Below are positions 31,428-37,750 of a stretch of DNA of 37,750 nt, piece by piece. Every line of letters begins with the position of its first letter. Position 1 is the first letter of the stretch. The stretch lies in assembly GCA_937950565.1 (NCBI GenBank), contig CALFCS010000067.1:1-37750 (forward strand), read 5' to 3'. This DNA is from an uncultured Lachnospiraceae bacterium. GTDB taxonomy: Bacteria > Bacillota > Clostridia > Lachnospirales > Lachnospiraceae. The notes under the pieces were generated by a model. The model was given only the letters and a program-made list of their open reading frames with translations, made no database searches and was not told the origin of the DNA. A program made the position numbers and the translations under genes.

Positions 31428-31461
31428 AAAAAAACGGCACTCGCTCTCACTTGCAAGTGCC
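31428..31461 (-). terminator. Terminator of the GntR-family regulator gene
   Basis: Minus strand: GGCACTTGC (31461-31453), 8-nt loop, GCGAGTGCC (31444-31436), 9 bp with one G-U pair, then G and seven T (31434-31428). It starts a few nt after the stop codon. Confidence 0.88.
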
Positions 31462-31467
31462 AGATAA

Positions 31468-32139
31468 TCATTCAATATTTAATTCTTTTATAGCATGCAT
31501 AATATGAATCCTCATAGCGTTCTTTGCTCCCTCAGCGTTACGCTGCTCCAAAAATTCCATTATCATCCTATGGTCGCCTATCGTATCATTAATTGCCTTT
31601 TCGCTCTGAATTGATAATACTACTCCCTTTGAAATAGCCTGATATAATATAGGCATGAGTTTATTCATAAATTCATTATGGGTGGCTTGTGCAATCGCTT
31701 TATGAAAAGCATGTTCGTCTTTGGTTCTGTCCTTTCCGCTTTTAATTTCATTTTCAATCCGCTTTCCATAATCAACTATCCGTTTTATTTCTGCGTCCGT
31801 TCCCCTTATAGCAGCCAGATAAGCTGCTTCTGGCTCAAAAATCAACCGCATTTCGTATAAGTCTTTTGCATTTACTTTGACAGAAGAGAGCTGTTCTAAA
31901 TCCTGCGGCTGTTCCAGTGCTTTTTCAGTAACATAAGTTCCTTTGCCACGTCGGATTTCCAGTATATCGTAAGCAACTAATATTCTTATCGCTTCTCGCA
32001 ATGTTGTCCTACTTACATTGAGTTCTTCCGATAAGTCTAATTCATTTGGAAGTTTATCCCCAACTGAAAAACGCTTTTCTATTGTTATCATCGACAAAAT
32101 ACTATCTGCAACGCTTTGGGAAAGCATTTTATTCTTCAT
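31468..32139 (-). CDS. FadR-subfamily GntR transcriptional regulator
   Basis: 223 residues. The N-terminal winged helix has VGDKLPNELDLSEELNVSRT followed by TLREAIRILVAYDILEIRRG and KGTYVTE, the GntR signature. The C-terminal FCD domain (~90-220) has LYEMRLIFEPEAAYLAA, DEHAFHKAIAQATHN and DHRMIMEFLEQRN, with the Asp and three His that commonly bind a metal and a carboxylate effector. It represses sugar-acid or organic-acid genes in many bacteria; no such target is adjacent here. GGTGG lies 7 nt before the ATG. It sits next to the mobile element and has its own terminator. Confidence 0.93.
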   Translation of the reverse strand: MKNKMLSQSVADSILSMITIEKRFSVGDKLPNELDLSEELNVSRTTLREAIRILVAYDILEIRRGKGTYVTEKALEQPQDLEQLSSVKVNAKDLYEMRLIFEPEAAYLAAIRGTDAEIKRIVDYGKRIENEIKSGKDRTKDEHAFHKAIAQATHNEFMNKLMPILYQAISKGVVLSIQSEKAINDTIGDHRMIMEFLEQRNAEGAKNAMRIHIMHAIKELNIE

Positions 32140-32226
32140 GGTTGTACCACCTTTTTCTTTTTCTGAATATTATACTATGTATCATCCATAACTTCAAATA
32201 GAATAATCGGCTGTATTTCATACTAC

Positions 32227-32269
32227 AAACAAAGGTACTTTTACCTGCAATGGAAAAGCACCTTTGTTT
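32227..32269 (-). terminator. Terminator of the relaxase-TnpV operon
   Basis: AAACAAAGGTACTTTT (32227-32242) pairs with AAAAGCACCTTTGTTT (32254-32269), 16 bp with a single mismatch and an 11-nt loop. It begins 4 nt past the TnpV stop; the 3' arm itself ends in TTTGTTTG on the minus strand. Confidence 0.7.
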
Positions 32270-32273
32270 TAAA

Positions 32274-32651
32274 TTATGCGTAAATTATTTTTCTTTCTAC
32301 AACTTCCCTCACACACGCCCGAATATTATTCATTCTCCCTACCCATTCAAGCTGATTTTCTGCCTTTAGCTGCTCTGTTACTTCCTGCTTGTCAGCATAT
32401 TCCTTTACCAATCGAGAAAACATCTCCTCTGCCTGTTCATCCACACTTGCAAGGTATTCGTTCAGCCTGCCGCTTGTCAGCAGATTAAGATAAACAAACT
32501 GCTTATACTCTTTGAGATGCTGTAAATGCCGCTGTCCCCATATCCCGATAGGCTTTTCTTCTTCGGGAGGTAATGCAAGCTCTGGGAGATAATAGTCGCC
32601 TTGCTTTGCATACCATAGACCGTTTTTTTCATCATAAATCCTGTTTTCCAT
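32274..32651 (-). CDS. tnpV: TnpV-like transposon-encoded protein
   Basis: 125 residues, small and charged, matching the TnpV proteins found next to mobilization genes in Tn4451-type and many clostridial elements (IYDEKNGLWYAKQGDYYLPE, GIWGQRHLQHLKEYKQ, AENQLEWVGRMNNIRACVRE). Its biochemical role is not known. It follows the relaxase gene by 8 nt and is translated from AGGTAGGAAACATT-ATG, so the two form a unit. It closes the element's minus-strand operon before a strong hairpin. Confidence 0.85.
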   Translation of the reverse strand: MENRIYDEKNGLWYAKQGDYYLPELALPPEEEKPIGIWGQRHLQHLKEYKQFVYLNLLTSGRLNEYLASVDEQAEEMFSRLVKEYADKQEVTEQLKAENQLEWVGRMNNIRACVREVVERKIIYA

Positions 32652-32659
32652 AATGTTTC

Positions 32660-33817
32660 CTACCTTTCCTCTTGATTATTTCTAAAGCGTTTCCCACGCT
32701 GCTTAGACTGCTGTACTGCCCTCGCCTGTTCTAAAAGGCTGTACATCTGTTTACTCCCGAACGCCTTTTTTAGCAGCTTATAATCTTTGTTTTCTGCACG
32801 GAGGTTTTCATTTTCTCCTGCCAGTTTTGCATTCGTTTTTGTCAATCTCTCATTTTCACGGTGAAGATTGCTGTTTGCGATATTCAGCCGATAATAGCTG
32901 TCATACGCTTCAAAACATCTGATAAGAACTGTTTTAACAAACGATTTCAGCTTTTGTATCAAAGGCTCTGCCACTTTATTTTTATACGATTTCGCCGACA
33001 TCAACCCCTGCGGCTCTGATAGCTGATATTCAGGAGAAGTATCAAGAATCTGTTCAAGCGTTTTCAAGTTCTCAATGCCCTTATCATAATTCTCTACCCT
33101 GTCAGACAATACTTGAAATTCCTCTTTCTTCTCTAAAATCTGCCCCTCAAGCTGAACAACCTCTTTTTCCCGCTCCTGCTTTTTATAATCAAGAACAGAT
33201 AAATGTTTTTCATGCGTGCCCTTATGCTCCCATTCAATACCGTGCCGCTCCATGACAGCGGCAAGCTGTTCTTTTTCGGATTGTACCCACTGGCTCCACT
33301 CTGTATCTCCACGACTGCCACCTTTAAATCCCTGCTTTGCTAATGCCTGTTTGAGCGATACCCTTGTATCTAATCCCCGCTTACTGCCCGTCGTAAATGG
33401 AACAAAATCAATGTGCAGGTGCGGCGTTGCTTCGTCCATATGCAGATGCGCAGAAAATACATAAAGGTTAGGATTTCTCTCTTGAAACTGCTGATAATAT
33501 TCATCTAAAATCTGTCGGGCATGGTTGCCATTCTCACTCCCTGCCCCCATATTCTCCTTATCGCCTATCTGCAAAATTAATTCATGGAATGGCTTTTCCT
33601 GCTTTGAGTTACGTATCTTCTCATAATAATCTGCAATACGTCTGTCAGTTCTTGTCTGTTTCTCATTGTACCGCTGTAACGCTTCATCAAATAATTTATG
33701 ATACACGTTCTTTATGCTCTCGTTGCAGTAATCTACATTAAGGTGGCTACGCTCACCATCAACATTTTCAGCCTTAAACTTTCGGCTGTTATGGTTGACC
33801 GAGCCTTTCCCCACCAT
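32660..33817 (-). CDS. MobV/Pre-family relaxase (plasmid recombination enzyme type)
   Basis: 385 residues. The N-terminal ~200 residues are the Mob_Pre domain: NHNSRKFKAENVDGERSHLN, and the metal-binding motif HLHMDEATPHLHIDFVPF with His124, His126, Glu129, His133 and His135. This is the HxDE...PHxH pattern of MobV relaxases, which nick oriT and stay bound to the DNA end. The C-terminal half is coiled coil (~205-380). It starts at ATG 33817; the ribosome site is not obvious, the nearest being GAGAGGA about 35 nt upstream. The likely oriT lies directly ahead of it. It should act with the MobC-like protein and a helper conjugation system. Confidence 0.93.
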   Translation of the reverse strand: MVGKGSVNHNSRKFKAENVDGERSHLNVDYCNESIKNVYHKLFDEALQRYNEKQTRTDRRIADYYEKIRNSKQEKPFHELILQIGDKENMGAGSENGNHARQILDEYYQQFQERNPNLYVFSAHLHMDEATPHLHIDFVPFTTGSKRGLDTRVSLKQALAKQGFKGGSRGDTEWSQWVQSEKEQLAAVMERHGIEWEHKGTHEKHLSVLDYKKQEREKEVVQLEGQILEKKEEFQVLSDRVENYDKGIENLKTLEQILDTSPEYQLSEPQGLMSAKSYKNKVAEPLIQKLKSFVKTVLIRCFEAYDSYYRLNIANSNLHRENERLTKTNAKLAGENENLRAENKDYKLLKKAFGSKQMYSLLEQARAVQQSKQRGKRFRNNQEER

Positions 33818-33872
33818 TGCACTAATCGTCCGTCTTATAAAATCACATCCTCTCTTTTCGGCTTGTGGCTTT

Positions 33873-33994
33873 GTTACTTTCCCGAAAGTAACGCAAAAGC
33901 ACTTTTGTCAGCTACGCCAACAAAAATGCAACCTGCAAGCAGGTTTTGCGCTCTCCGAGGGGTAAGGGCTGTCCTTTGAAAAGGACACCCTTAC
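33873..33994. other. Candidate origin of transfer: cluster of three inverted repeats
   Basis: Just upstream of the relaxase gene are three dyads. GTTACTTTC/GAAAGTAAC (33873-33892) has a 2-nt spacer. AACCTGC/GCAGGTT (33930-33945) has a 2-nt spacer. GTAAGGG-TGTCCTTT pairs with AAAGGACA-CCCTTAC (33962-33994), 15 bp with one bulge. Hairpins ahead of a MobV gene are the usual form of oriT. The nick site itself cannot be named from sequence alone. Confidence 0.6.
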
Positions 33995-34015
33995 AACCCC
34001 GTCTAAACTTTATCC

Positions 34016-34098
34016 GTGACGGTGTGTGACGATAGTGACGGTATTTTTGACACCGCAACCACTCCTAAAAATATCGTCACACCGTCACATATCGTCAC
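34016..34098. repeat. Six GTGACGRT iterons in inverted arrangement
   Basis: GTGACGGT, GTGACGAT and GTGACGGT start at 34016, 34026 and 34035. Their complements ATCGTCAC, ACCGTCAC and ATCGTCAC lie at 34073, 34081 and 34091. The two blocks form a ~36-bp imperfect inverted repeat around a 30-nt centre. The last copy overlaps the stop codon of the RepA-like gene. Spacing of 8-10 bp is near one helical turn. This looks like a binding array for the RepA-like protein or an operator for the operon. Confidence 0.7.
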
Positions 34099-35186
34099 GC
34101 TTGCTTAAACAGACTGAATTTCACTTTACGCCCATTGCGGTTACGCTTATTCTCATAGCGAATGCCATACTCATTCAACAACCGCCCCGCATTGACATTT
34201 AATTTTCTTGTAAGGGCGTTTGGCTGTATATCAACACCAAGACACCCGCACAGTTCTGTCGGAGTGCCTTCCCATGTTTTACTGCCCGAAGAAAAAATTT
34301 CCGCAATCTTTTCAAGCAACGGCTCTGGCGGCTCTTTCCAAAGCTCCGTATCCGCTCTTTCCAACTCCCATACCAGTGTTTCTGTATTACGGACAAGGTA
34401 CAGCTTCTGGTCTTGCTGGTCTCTGCCCGATATTTCAAGTGTGGCGTCATTGCCTGTCCGTTTTTCTTTTTGCAGGAGAAACGCACCGTCAGCCGCCCCA
34501 AGCAATCCAGTAGTCCCCGAAATCATATCAAATTTATCATCAGATCCCTGCTTTCTGGTGTGGTGTACGAGCAGGATACAGATACCGTAACTATCTGCAA
34601 ACTGCTTGAGCTTTGTAATGATTTCATAATCATTTGCATAACTGTAATTGTCGCCTCCCACTTCCCTTACTTTTTGCAGCGTATCAATAATAATCAGCCT
34701 TGTATCGGTATGCTTTTTCATAAATTCCTGCAACTGTTCATCCAGTCCATTTCCAAGATTACCCGCTGAAACAGAAAAAAATAAATTATCTGCCCCATCC
34801 GTGCCGAACATACGGTACAGCCTTTCCTGCAGGCGGCGGTAATCATCTTCAAGGGCAAGATACAGCACCGCCGCTTTACGGACAGGGTAATCCCATAAAG
34901 GAATCCCCCTGCTGATATGGTAGGCAATCTGCGCCATCAGAAAGCTCTTGCCGAGTTTCGGCGCACCTGCGAAAAGATAAGTGCCAGTGTAAAGCAGACC
35001 GTCAATCAGCGGCGGCTTGCTTGGATATACCGTATCATAAAGCTCTGCCATTGATACCGTTTCAAGGATTTTGCTATTGTTTTTCGGCGGGTAATTGGAT
35101 ATACTGTTATTGTTTACATTAGGTGGCTGCTCCGTATCTGCGCCAACAGATACAACAGGGGCGGTCACTTCTTTTTTATTCGCCAT
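34095..35186 (-). CDS. RepA-like AAA/RecA-type ATPase (hexameric helicase family)
   Basis: 363 residues. The central domain has Walker A GAPKLGKS (residues 74-81), Walker B LIIIDTLQKV, and ILLVHHTRKQGSDDKFDMIS followed by GTTGLLGAADG, matching the RSF1010 RepA/AAA_25 helicase family found in mobile elements. The C-terminal ~90 residues look like a winged-helix DNA-binding module (GTPTELCGCLGVDIQPNALT, KLNVNAGRLLNEYGI). It probably binds and unwinds element DNA, supporting plasmid-like replication or mobilization of the excised circle. AAAGGAG precedes the ATG, which overlaps the MobC-like gene by 11 nt. Its stop lies within the iteron array. Confidence 0.9.
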   Translation of the reverse strand: MANKKEVTAPVVSVGADTEQPPNVNNNSISNYPPKNNSKILETVSMAELYDTVYPSKPPLIDGLLYTGTYLFAGAPKLGKSFLMAQIAYHISRGIPLWDYPVRKAAVLYLALEDDYRRLQERLYRMFGTDGADNLFFSVSAGNLGNGLDEQLQEFMKKHTDTRLIIIDTLQKVREVGGDNYSYANDYEIITKLKQFADSYGICILLVHHTRKQGSDDKFDMISGTTGLLGAADGAFLLQKEKRTGNDATLEISGRDQQDQKLYLVRNTETLVWELERADTELWKEPPEPLLEKIAEIFSSGSKTWEGTPTELCGCLGVDIQPNALTRKLNVNAGRLLNEYGIRYENKRNRNGRKVKFSLFKQA

Positions 35187-35511
35187 TCTTATTTTCTCCT
35201 TTCAGACCGCCGAGGATAACGGCAATCAATTCGATTGTGTCAAGCAGTTCCATATCCATGCCGTTTCCTGCTTCAATCCTCTGCAATTCCGTAAGGACAG
35301 CGGCAAGCTCATTGCGGAGTGCCTTATATACCCTCGGATTGCCCTGCACGACTACATCTTGGCACAAGAGCCGCCTTGTGATATAGTCCTGCTTGGTAAG
35401 CCCCGAAAGCCGCACCGCTGTTTCAATCTGCTTATCTTCTTCTGGTGACACCCGAAAAGCAACGGTCTTGTTTCTCCAACGGTTGCAATTGTCTAAATTC
35501 TTTGCCGACAT
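35176..35511 (-). CDS. MobC-like relaxosome accessory protein
   Basis: 111 residues, basic at the N-terminus. KTVAFRVSPEEDKQIETAVR followed by LSGLTKQDYITRRLL is the ribbon-helix-helix pattern seen in MobC and related mobilization proteins, which bind oriT and help the relaxase. The rest is a helical tail. It starts one nt after the integrase stop with AAAGGGGG as ribosome site, and ends inside the RepA-like gene. The position in an integrase-RepA-relaxase operon supports the mobilization role; direct homology to a named protein was not checked. Confidence 0.75.
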   Translation of the reverse strand: MSAKNLDNCNRWRNKTVAFRVSPEEDKQIETAVRLSGLTKQDYITRRLLCQDVVVQGNPRVYKALRNELAAVLTELQRIEAGNGMDMELLDTIELIAVILGGLKGENKNGE

Positions 35512-35512
35512 A

Positions 35513-36592
35513 TCAAAAATCCCCCTTTCCTAAATCGTCTAGCCTGTCTGCCATTTCTGCCTGTTTTGACGGAAACAGGTGTGCATACCTATAAGTGATT
35601 TCAATGCTCTCATGCCCCACACGGTCAGCAATTGCCACCGCCGAAAATCCCATGTCAATTAACAAACTGATATGACTATGCCGTAAATCGTGAATCCGTA
35701 TGCGTTTCACGCCCGCCGCTTTTGCTCCCCTGTCCATCTCGTGGTGAAGATAGCTTTTTGTAACCGTGAAAATGCGGTCTTTCTTCTTTAATCTATACAG
35801 CATACCGATATACTCCTGCATTTCCTCACAGAGAAACTTCGGCATTTTGATTGTGCGGTTGCTCTTTTTTGTTTTCGGAGAGGTAATCACATCTTCGCCA
35901 TGCAGACGCTGATAGGACTTGTTAATCGTGACCGTTTCCTTATCAAAGTTGAAATCTGCGGCAGTCAGTGCCAGTAATTCTCCCTCACGGATTCCACACC
36001 AGTAAAGCATTTCAAATGCATAAAAGGAAACTGGCTTGTCCATCATTTCATCCGCAAACTTCTTATATTCTTCCTTTGTCCAGAACAGCATTTCCTTGTG
36101 TTCCTCACTCCCCATGTTCCCCGCTTTTGCTGCAGGATTGGAGCGTAGGTCATAATAACGCACCGCATGGTTGAATATCGCCGAAAGCTGATTGTGGACT
36201 GTTTTCAGATACGTCTGCGAATACGGATTCCTTTTTTCATCACGGTAGGCAAGCAGCTCATTCTGCCATGCGATGATTTCCTTTGTTCCAATCTCGCTAA
36301 TCTTCATCTTCCCAAAATAAGGGAGAATCTTTGTGCGGATGATATGCTCCTTTGTCAGCCATGTGTTCTCTTTCAGACGGTTCTTTATATCATTGGTGTA
36401 AAGTTCCGCAAAGGCTTCAAAACTCATGTCAAGGTCAGCGGAATTTTGCAGCTGGAACTTCCGCTCCCACTCCTGCGCTTCACGTTTTGTGGCAAATCCA
36501 CGCTTGCACTTCTGTTTCCGCTCCCCTTTCCAGTTCACATACCTTGCCATCACATACCAAGTGCCGTTGCCCTCATTCTTAAATACTGGCAT
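35513..36592 (-). CDS. int: Tyrosine recombinase / integrase
   Basis: 359 residues of the phage/Tn916-type integrase family. An N-terminal arm-binding region (WYVMARYVNWKGERKQKCKR), a SAM-like core-binding domain (~55-150) and the catalytic domain (~165-345) are present. The catalytic set is intact: Arg202 (CGIREGELLAL), His301 and Arg304 (HDLRHSH), His327 (RVGHESIEIT) and the nucleophile Tyr336 (YRYAH). It integrates and, with the excisionase, excises the element. It directly follows the excisionase stop (TAA-ATG) and is probably coupled to it. Confidence 0.96.
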   Translation of the reverse strand: MPVFKNEGNGTWYVMARYVNWKGERKQKCKRGFATKREAQEWERKFQLQNSADLDMSFEAFAELYTNDIKNRLKENTWLTKEHIIRTKILPYFGKMKISEIGTKEIIAWQNELLAYRDEKRNPYSQTYLKTVHNQLSAIFNHAVRYYDLRSNPAAKAGNMGSEEHKEMLFWTKEEYKKFADEMMDKPVSFYAFEMLYWCGIREGELLALTAADFNFDKETVTINKSYQRLHGEDVITSPKTKKSNRTIKMPKFLCEEMQEYIGMLYRLKKKDRIFTVTKSYLHHEMDRGAKAAGVKRIRIHDLRHSHISLLIDMGFSAVAIADRVGHESIEITYRYAHLFPSKQAEMADRLDDLGKGDF

Positions 36593-36793
36593 TTAATCCA
36601 TCTCCTTTCCCTGTCTTTCTCCCGCTCTGTAGAGCCTTTCTTCAAAATACTGGCGGTTTACACGCCCTGCAATCGTGATAAACCCCTTTTCTTTCAGCTC
36701 ATCATTCAATTTTTTAATGAGCTTGTAGGCATAAGGCTTTGATATGGAAAGCTCCTGTGCCACCTCATCTACACGGATAAATTTGTTTTCCAT
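36593..36793 (-). CDS. xis: Excisionase-type small DNA-binding protein
   Basis: 66 residues, basic, with an MerR/Xis-like helix-turn-helix (FIRVDEVAQELSISKPYAYK, LIKKLNDELKEKG). This is the usual plan of recombination directionality factors placed before a tyrosine integrase. The ATG at 36793 follows AAAGGAGAG; the open frame reaches 36820 without a better start. It is transcribed from a near-perfect promoter, divergent from the XRE regulator, and is followed immediately by int. Confidence 0.85.
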   Translation of the reverse strand: MENKFIRVDEVAQELSISKPYAYKLIKKLNDELKEKGFITIAGRVNRQYFEERLYRAGERQGKEMD

Positions 36794-36842
36794 GCAATCT
36801 CTCCTTTCTAAATTAAGCATAATTGTTTAATTTCTGTTTTTG

Positions 36843-36871
36843 ATTGTACTAAACATTTTTGCTACTGTCAA
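36843..36871 (-). promoter_or_regulatory. Promoter of the xis-int-mob operon
   Basis: Minus strand TTGACA (36871-36866), 17 nt, TACAAT (36848-36843). One of the TAAACAT repeats (36850-36856) lies within the spacer, where a bound repressor would block it. Confidence 0.8.
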
Positions 36872-36955
36872 TAGGTTTGCAAGAAAATGTTAAACTTTTT
36901 TGTTTCGTTTCTATTGACTTGTTCTAAACATATATGCTATACTCCATGTAAACAT
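36850..36955 (+). repeat. Three TAAACAT direct repeats between xis and the XRE gene
   Basis: TAAACAT occurs at 36850-36856, 36925-36931 and 36949-36955, all on the plus strand, one in the xis promoter and two around the -10 of the XRE promoter. They are candidate operator half-sites for the XRE regulator. The region is AT-rich, so chance is not excluded. Confidence 0.4.
36914..36943 (+). promoter_or_regulatory. Promoter of the XRE regulator gene
   Basis: TTGACT (36914-36919), 18 nt, TATACT (36938-36943) preceded by TGC. AAGGAG (36962-36967) is the ribosome site. Confidence 0.75.
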
Positions 36956-36976
36956 ACGAACAAGGAGTGAAACATC

Positions 36977-37507
36977 ATGGCAATAGGCGAAAGAATACAT
37001 TTTTTCCGTATCATGCGGGGCATGACACAGAAATATCTTGGTATGCTTGTCGGTTTTCCCGAACGGAGTGCGGATGTGCGTCTGGCACAGTATGAAACAG
37101 GCTCACGCAAACCCAAAGCAGAGCTTACCGCCGCACTGGCACAGACTCTTGACGTTGCACCGCAGGCTCTTGACCTGCCCGACATTGACAGTCAAATCGG
37201 TCTGATGCACACCTTATTTGCCCTTGAGGATATTTACGGTCTAACCGTCAGCGAATCGGACGAGGAGGTCTGCCTAAAGGTCAGCAAGGACAAAGGCAAA
37301 GCCGCTGAAGAACTGTTGCAAATGCTCACCGCTTGGCAGGAACAGGCTACAAAGCTCTCTGCTGAAGAAATCAGCAGAGAAGAATACGACCAGTGGCGGT
37401 ACAATTATCCGAAATTTGACACTACGCAGCATTGGGCGGAAATTCGCTCTAAGGAATTAAGTGATTCCTTAGTTGAAGCATTCAAAGACAAACTTAAAAC
37501 CGATTGA
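36977..37507 (+). CDS. XRE-family helix-turn-helix regulator of the element
   Basis: 176 residues with an N-terminal XRE domain (IHFFRIMRGMTQKYLGMLVG, then AQYETGSRKPKAELTAALAQ and TLDVAPQALDLP). A ~100-residue acidic C-terminal part follows (LFALEDIYGLTVSESDEEVC, LQMLTAWQEQATKLSAEEIS). Its position, divergent from xis-int across a repeat-bearing promoter region, fits the immunity/lysogeny-type switch of integrative elements. Whether the C-terminus responds to a protease or ligand is unknown. A strong hairpin terminator follows 10 nt after the stop. Confidence 0.9.
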   Translation: MAIGERIHFFRIMRGMTQKYLGMLVGFPERSADVRLAQYETGSRKPKAELTAALAQTLDVAPQALDLPDIDSQIGLMHTLFALEDIYGLTVSESDEEVCLKVSKDKGKAAEELLQMLTAWQEQATKLSAEEISREEYDQWRYNYPKFDTTQHWAEIRSKELSDSLVEAFKDKLKTD

Positions 37508-37517
37508 TAAGCACAAC

Positions 37518-37563
37518 AAAACGCCCTTAGCCATGAGTTACTACCCACAGCTAAGGGCGTTTC
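37518..37563 (+). terminator. Terminator after the XRE gene
   Basis: AAACGCCCTTAGC (37519-37531) and GCTAAGGGCGTTT (37550-37562) form a perfect 13-bp stem with an 18-nt loop, ending in TTTCTAA. The symmetric A/T ends make it bidirectional. Confidence 0.85.
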
Positions 37564-37750
37564 TAATATGGATTTATTCAGAGTATGGCTCTGAACACCA
37601 GTCACACAAGCCGCTTGAAAATCATTCCGCTACCTGTAAACCACTTGACAGCGAGAATAATCGCTCTTATATGACTGTTATCAATTTGTTATCAAAAGAC
37701 ATCTTGAAATGCCGCAAACCCGCATAAATACTGGATTCTTTTGACTTCTC
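37564..37750. other. Right end of window, no gene supported
   Basis: This is AT-rich sequence after the XRE terminator. An open frame crosses it but begins inside the XRE gene in another frame and has no ribosome site. As the DNA next to the integration module, it may contain the element's attachment site; no repeat could be confirmed. Confidence 0.4.

Larger units (their letters stand above)
32220..37563. mobile_element. Integrated mobilizable element (IME-like), ends approximate
   Basis: The block carries, from right to left, XRE regulator, excisionase, tyrosine integrase, MobC-like protein, RepA-like ATPase, iteron/oriT region, MobV relaxase and TnpV. It has integration, replication-like and mobilization functions but no type IV secretion genes, so it should transfer only with a helper. 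No cargo gene is recognised. The attachment repeats were not found in the window. The right end may lie beyond 37750, and the left end lies between the TnpV terminator and the region of the acetyltransferase remnants. Confidence 0.85.

Noticed and set aside
34016..34098. CRISPR array
   Set aside because: The GTGACGRT units are 8 bp, change orientation half way and have no uniform spacers, which fits iterons rather than a CRISPR.
37473..37727. An 84-codon plus-strand open frame at the right end
   Set aside because: It starts inside the XRE gene in another frame, crosses its terminator hairpin and has no ribosome site.
31359..37743. Attachment-site pair ATACTGATTTTCTTT (31359) and ATACTGGATTCTTTT (37728)
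   Set aside because: The similarity is short, gapped and in AT-rich DNA. It is not good enough to call direct repeats at the element ends.

Overview
The window looks like chromosome of a gut-type anaerobic Firmicute, most likely a Lachnospiraceae relative. Supporting signs are AGGAGG-type ribosome sites, sigma-A promoters that often have an extended TGn -10, low-to-medium GC, a multidomain A-type flavodiiron protein with rubredoxin, and clostridial versions of NhaC, an AGCS symporter and a SpoT-like synthetase. The species cannot be fixed from the sequence. About 31.5 kb is ordinary chromosome. The last ~5.5 kb is an integrated mobilizable element.

Region 1 (1-6.3 kb): the N-terminal 605 codons of tex on the minus strand, divergent from a TetR regulator, a diacylglycerol-kinase-like lipid kinase and a PAP2 phosphatase (a lipid-phosphate module). 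Then mutY and a small (p)ppGpp synthetase, both minus.

Region 2 (6.4-13.5 kb): a long minus-strand run, nth - PTS EIIC-like membrane protein - cobO - response regulator - membrane-less histidine kinase - ABC ATPase - FtsX permease. The last four form a two-component/ABC module of the antimicrobial-peptide-sensing type. A direct repeat at an ABC promoter is a candidate response-regulator site.

Region 3 (13.8-18.7 kb): four minus genes with coupled ends. The first is a TetM/EF-G-like GTPase fused to a Rae1/YacP-type NYN endoribonuclease domain. It is followed by a DUF2130 protein with a nuclease-like D...ExK signature, a barnase-family lipoprotein and barstar. The GTPase-Rae1 fusion is the most interesting item: Rae1 cuts mRNA in the ribosomal A site, the same place TetM-like GTPases bind.

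Region 4 (19-23 kb): a hybrid sensor kinase (plus) converges on, and overlaps by 70 bp, a GGDEF(degenerate)-EAL c-di-GMP phosphodiesterase (minus). The latter is preceded by a strong promoter, a GEMM-I c-di-GMP riboswitch and an intrinsic terminator, so a c-di-GMP feedback circuit is complete in the sequence.

Region 5 (23-32.2 kb): a flavodiiron-flavin reductase-rubredoxin protein, cytosolic alpha-amylase, a small helical protein, NhaC antiporter, purC, AGCS amino-acid symporter, the fused remnants of a chloramphenicol acetyltransferase and a GNAT acetyltransferase, and a FadR-type GntR regulator.

Region 6 (32.2 kb to end): an integrated mobilizable element with TnpV, a MobV/Pre relaxase, an oriT-like hairpin cluster and inverted GTGACGRT iterons, a RepA-like AAA ATPase, a MobC-like protein, a tyrosine integrase, an excisionase and a divergent XRE regulator. 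It carries no recognisable cargo gene. Its exact ends are not resolved here.
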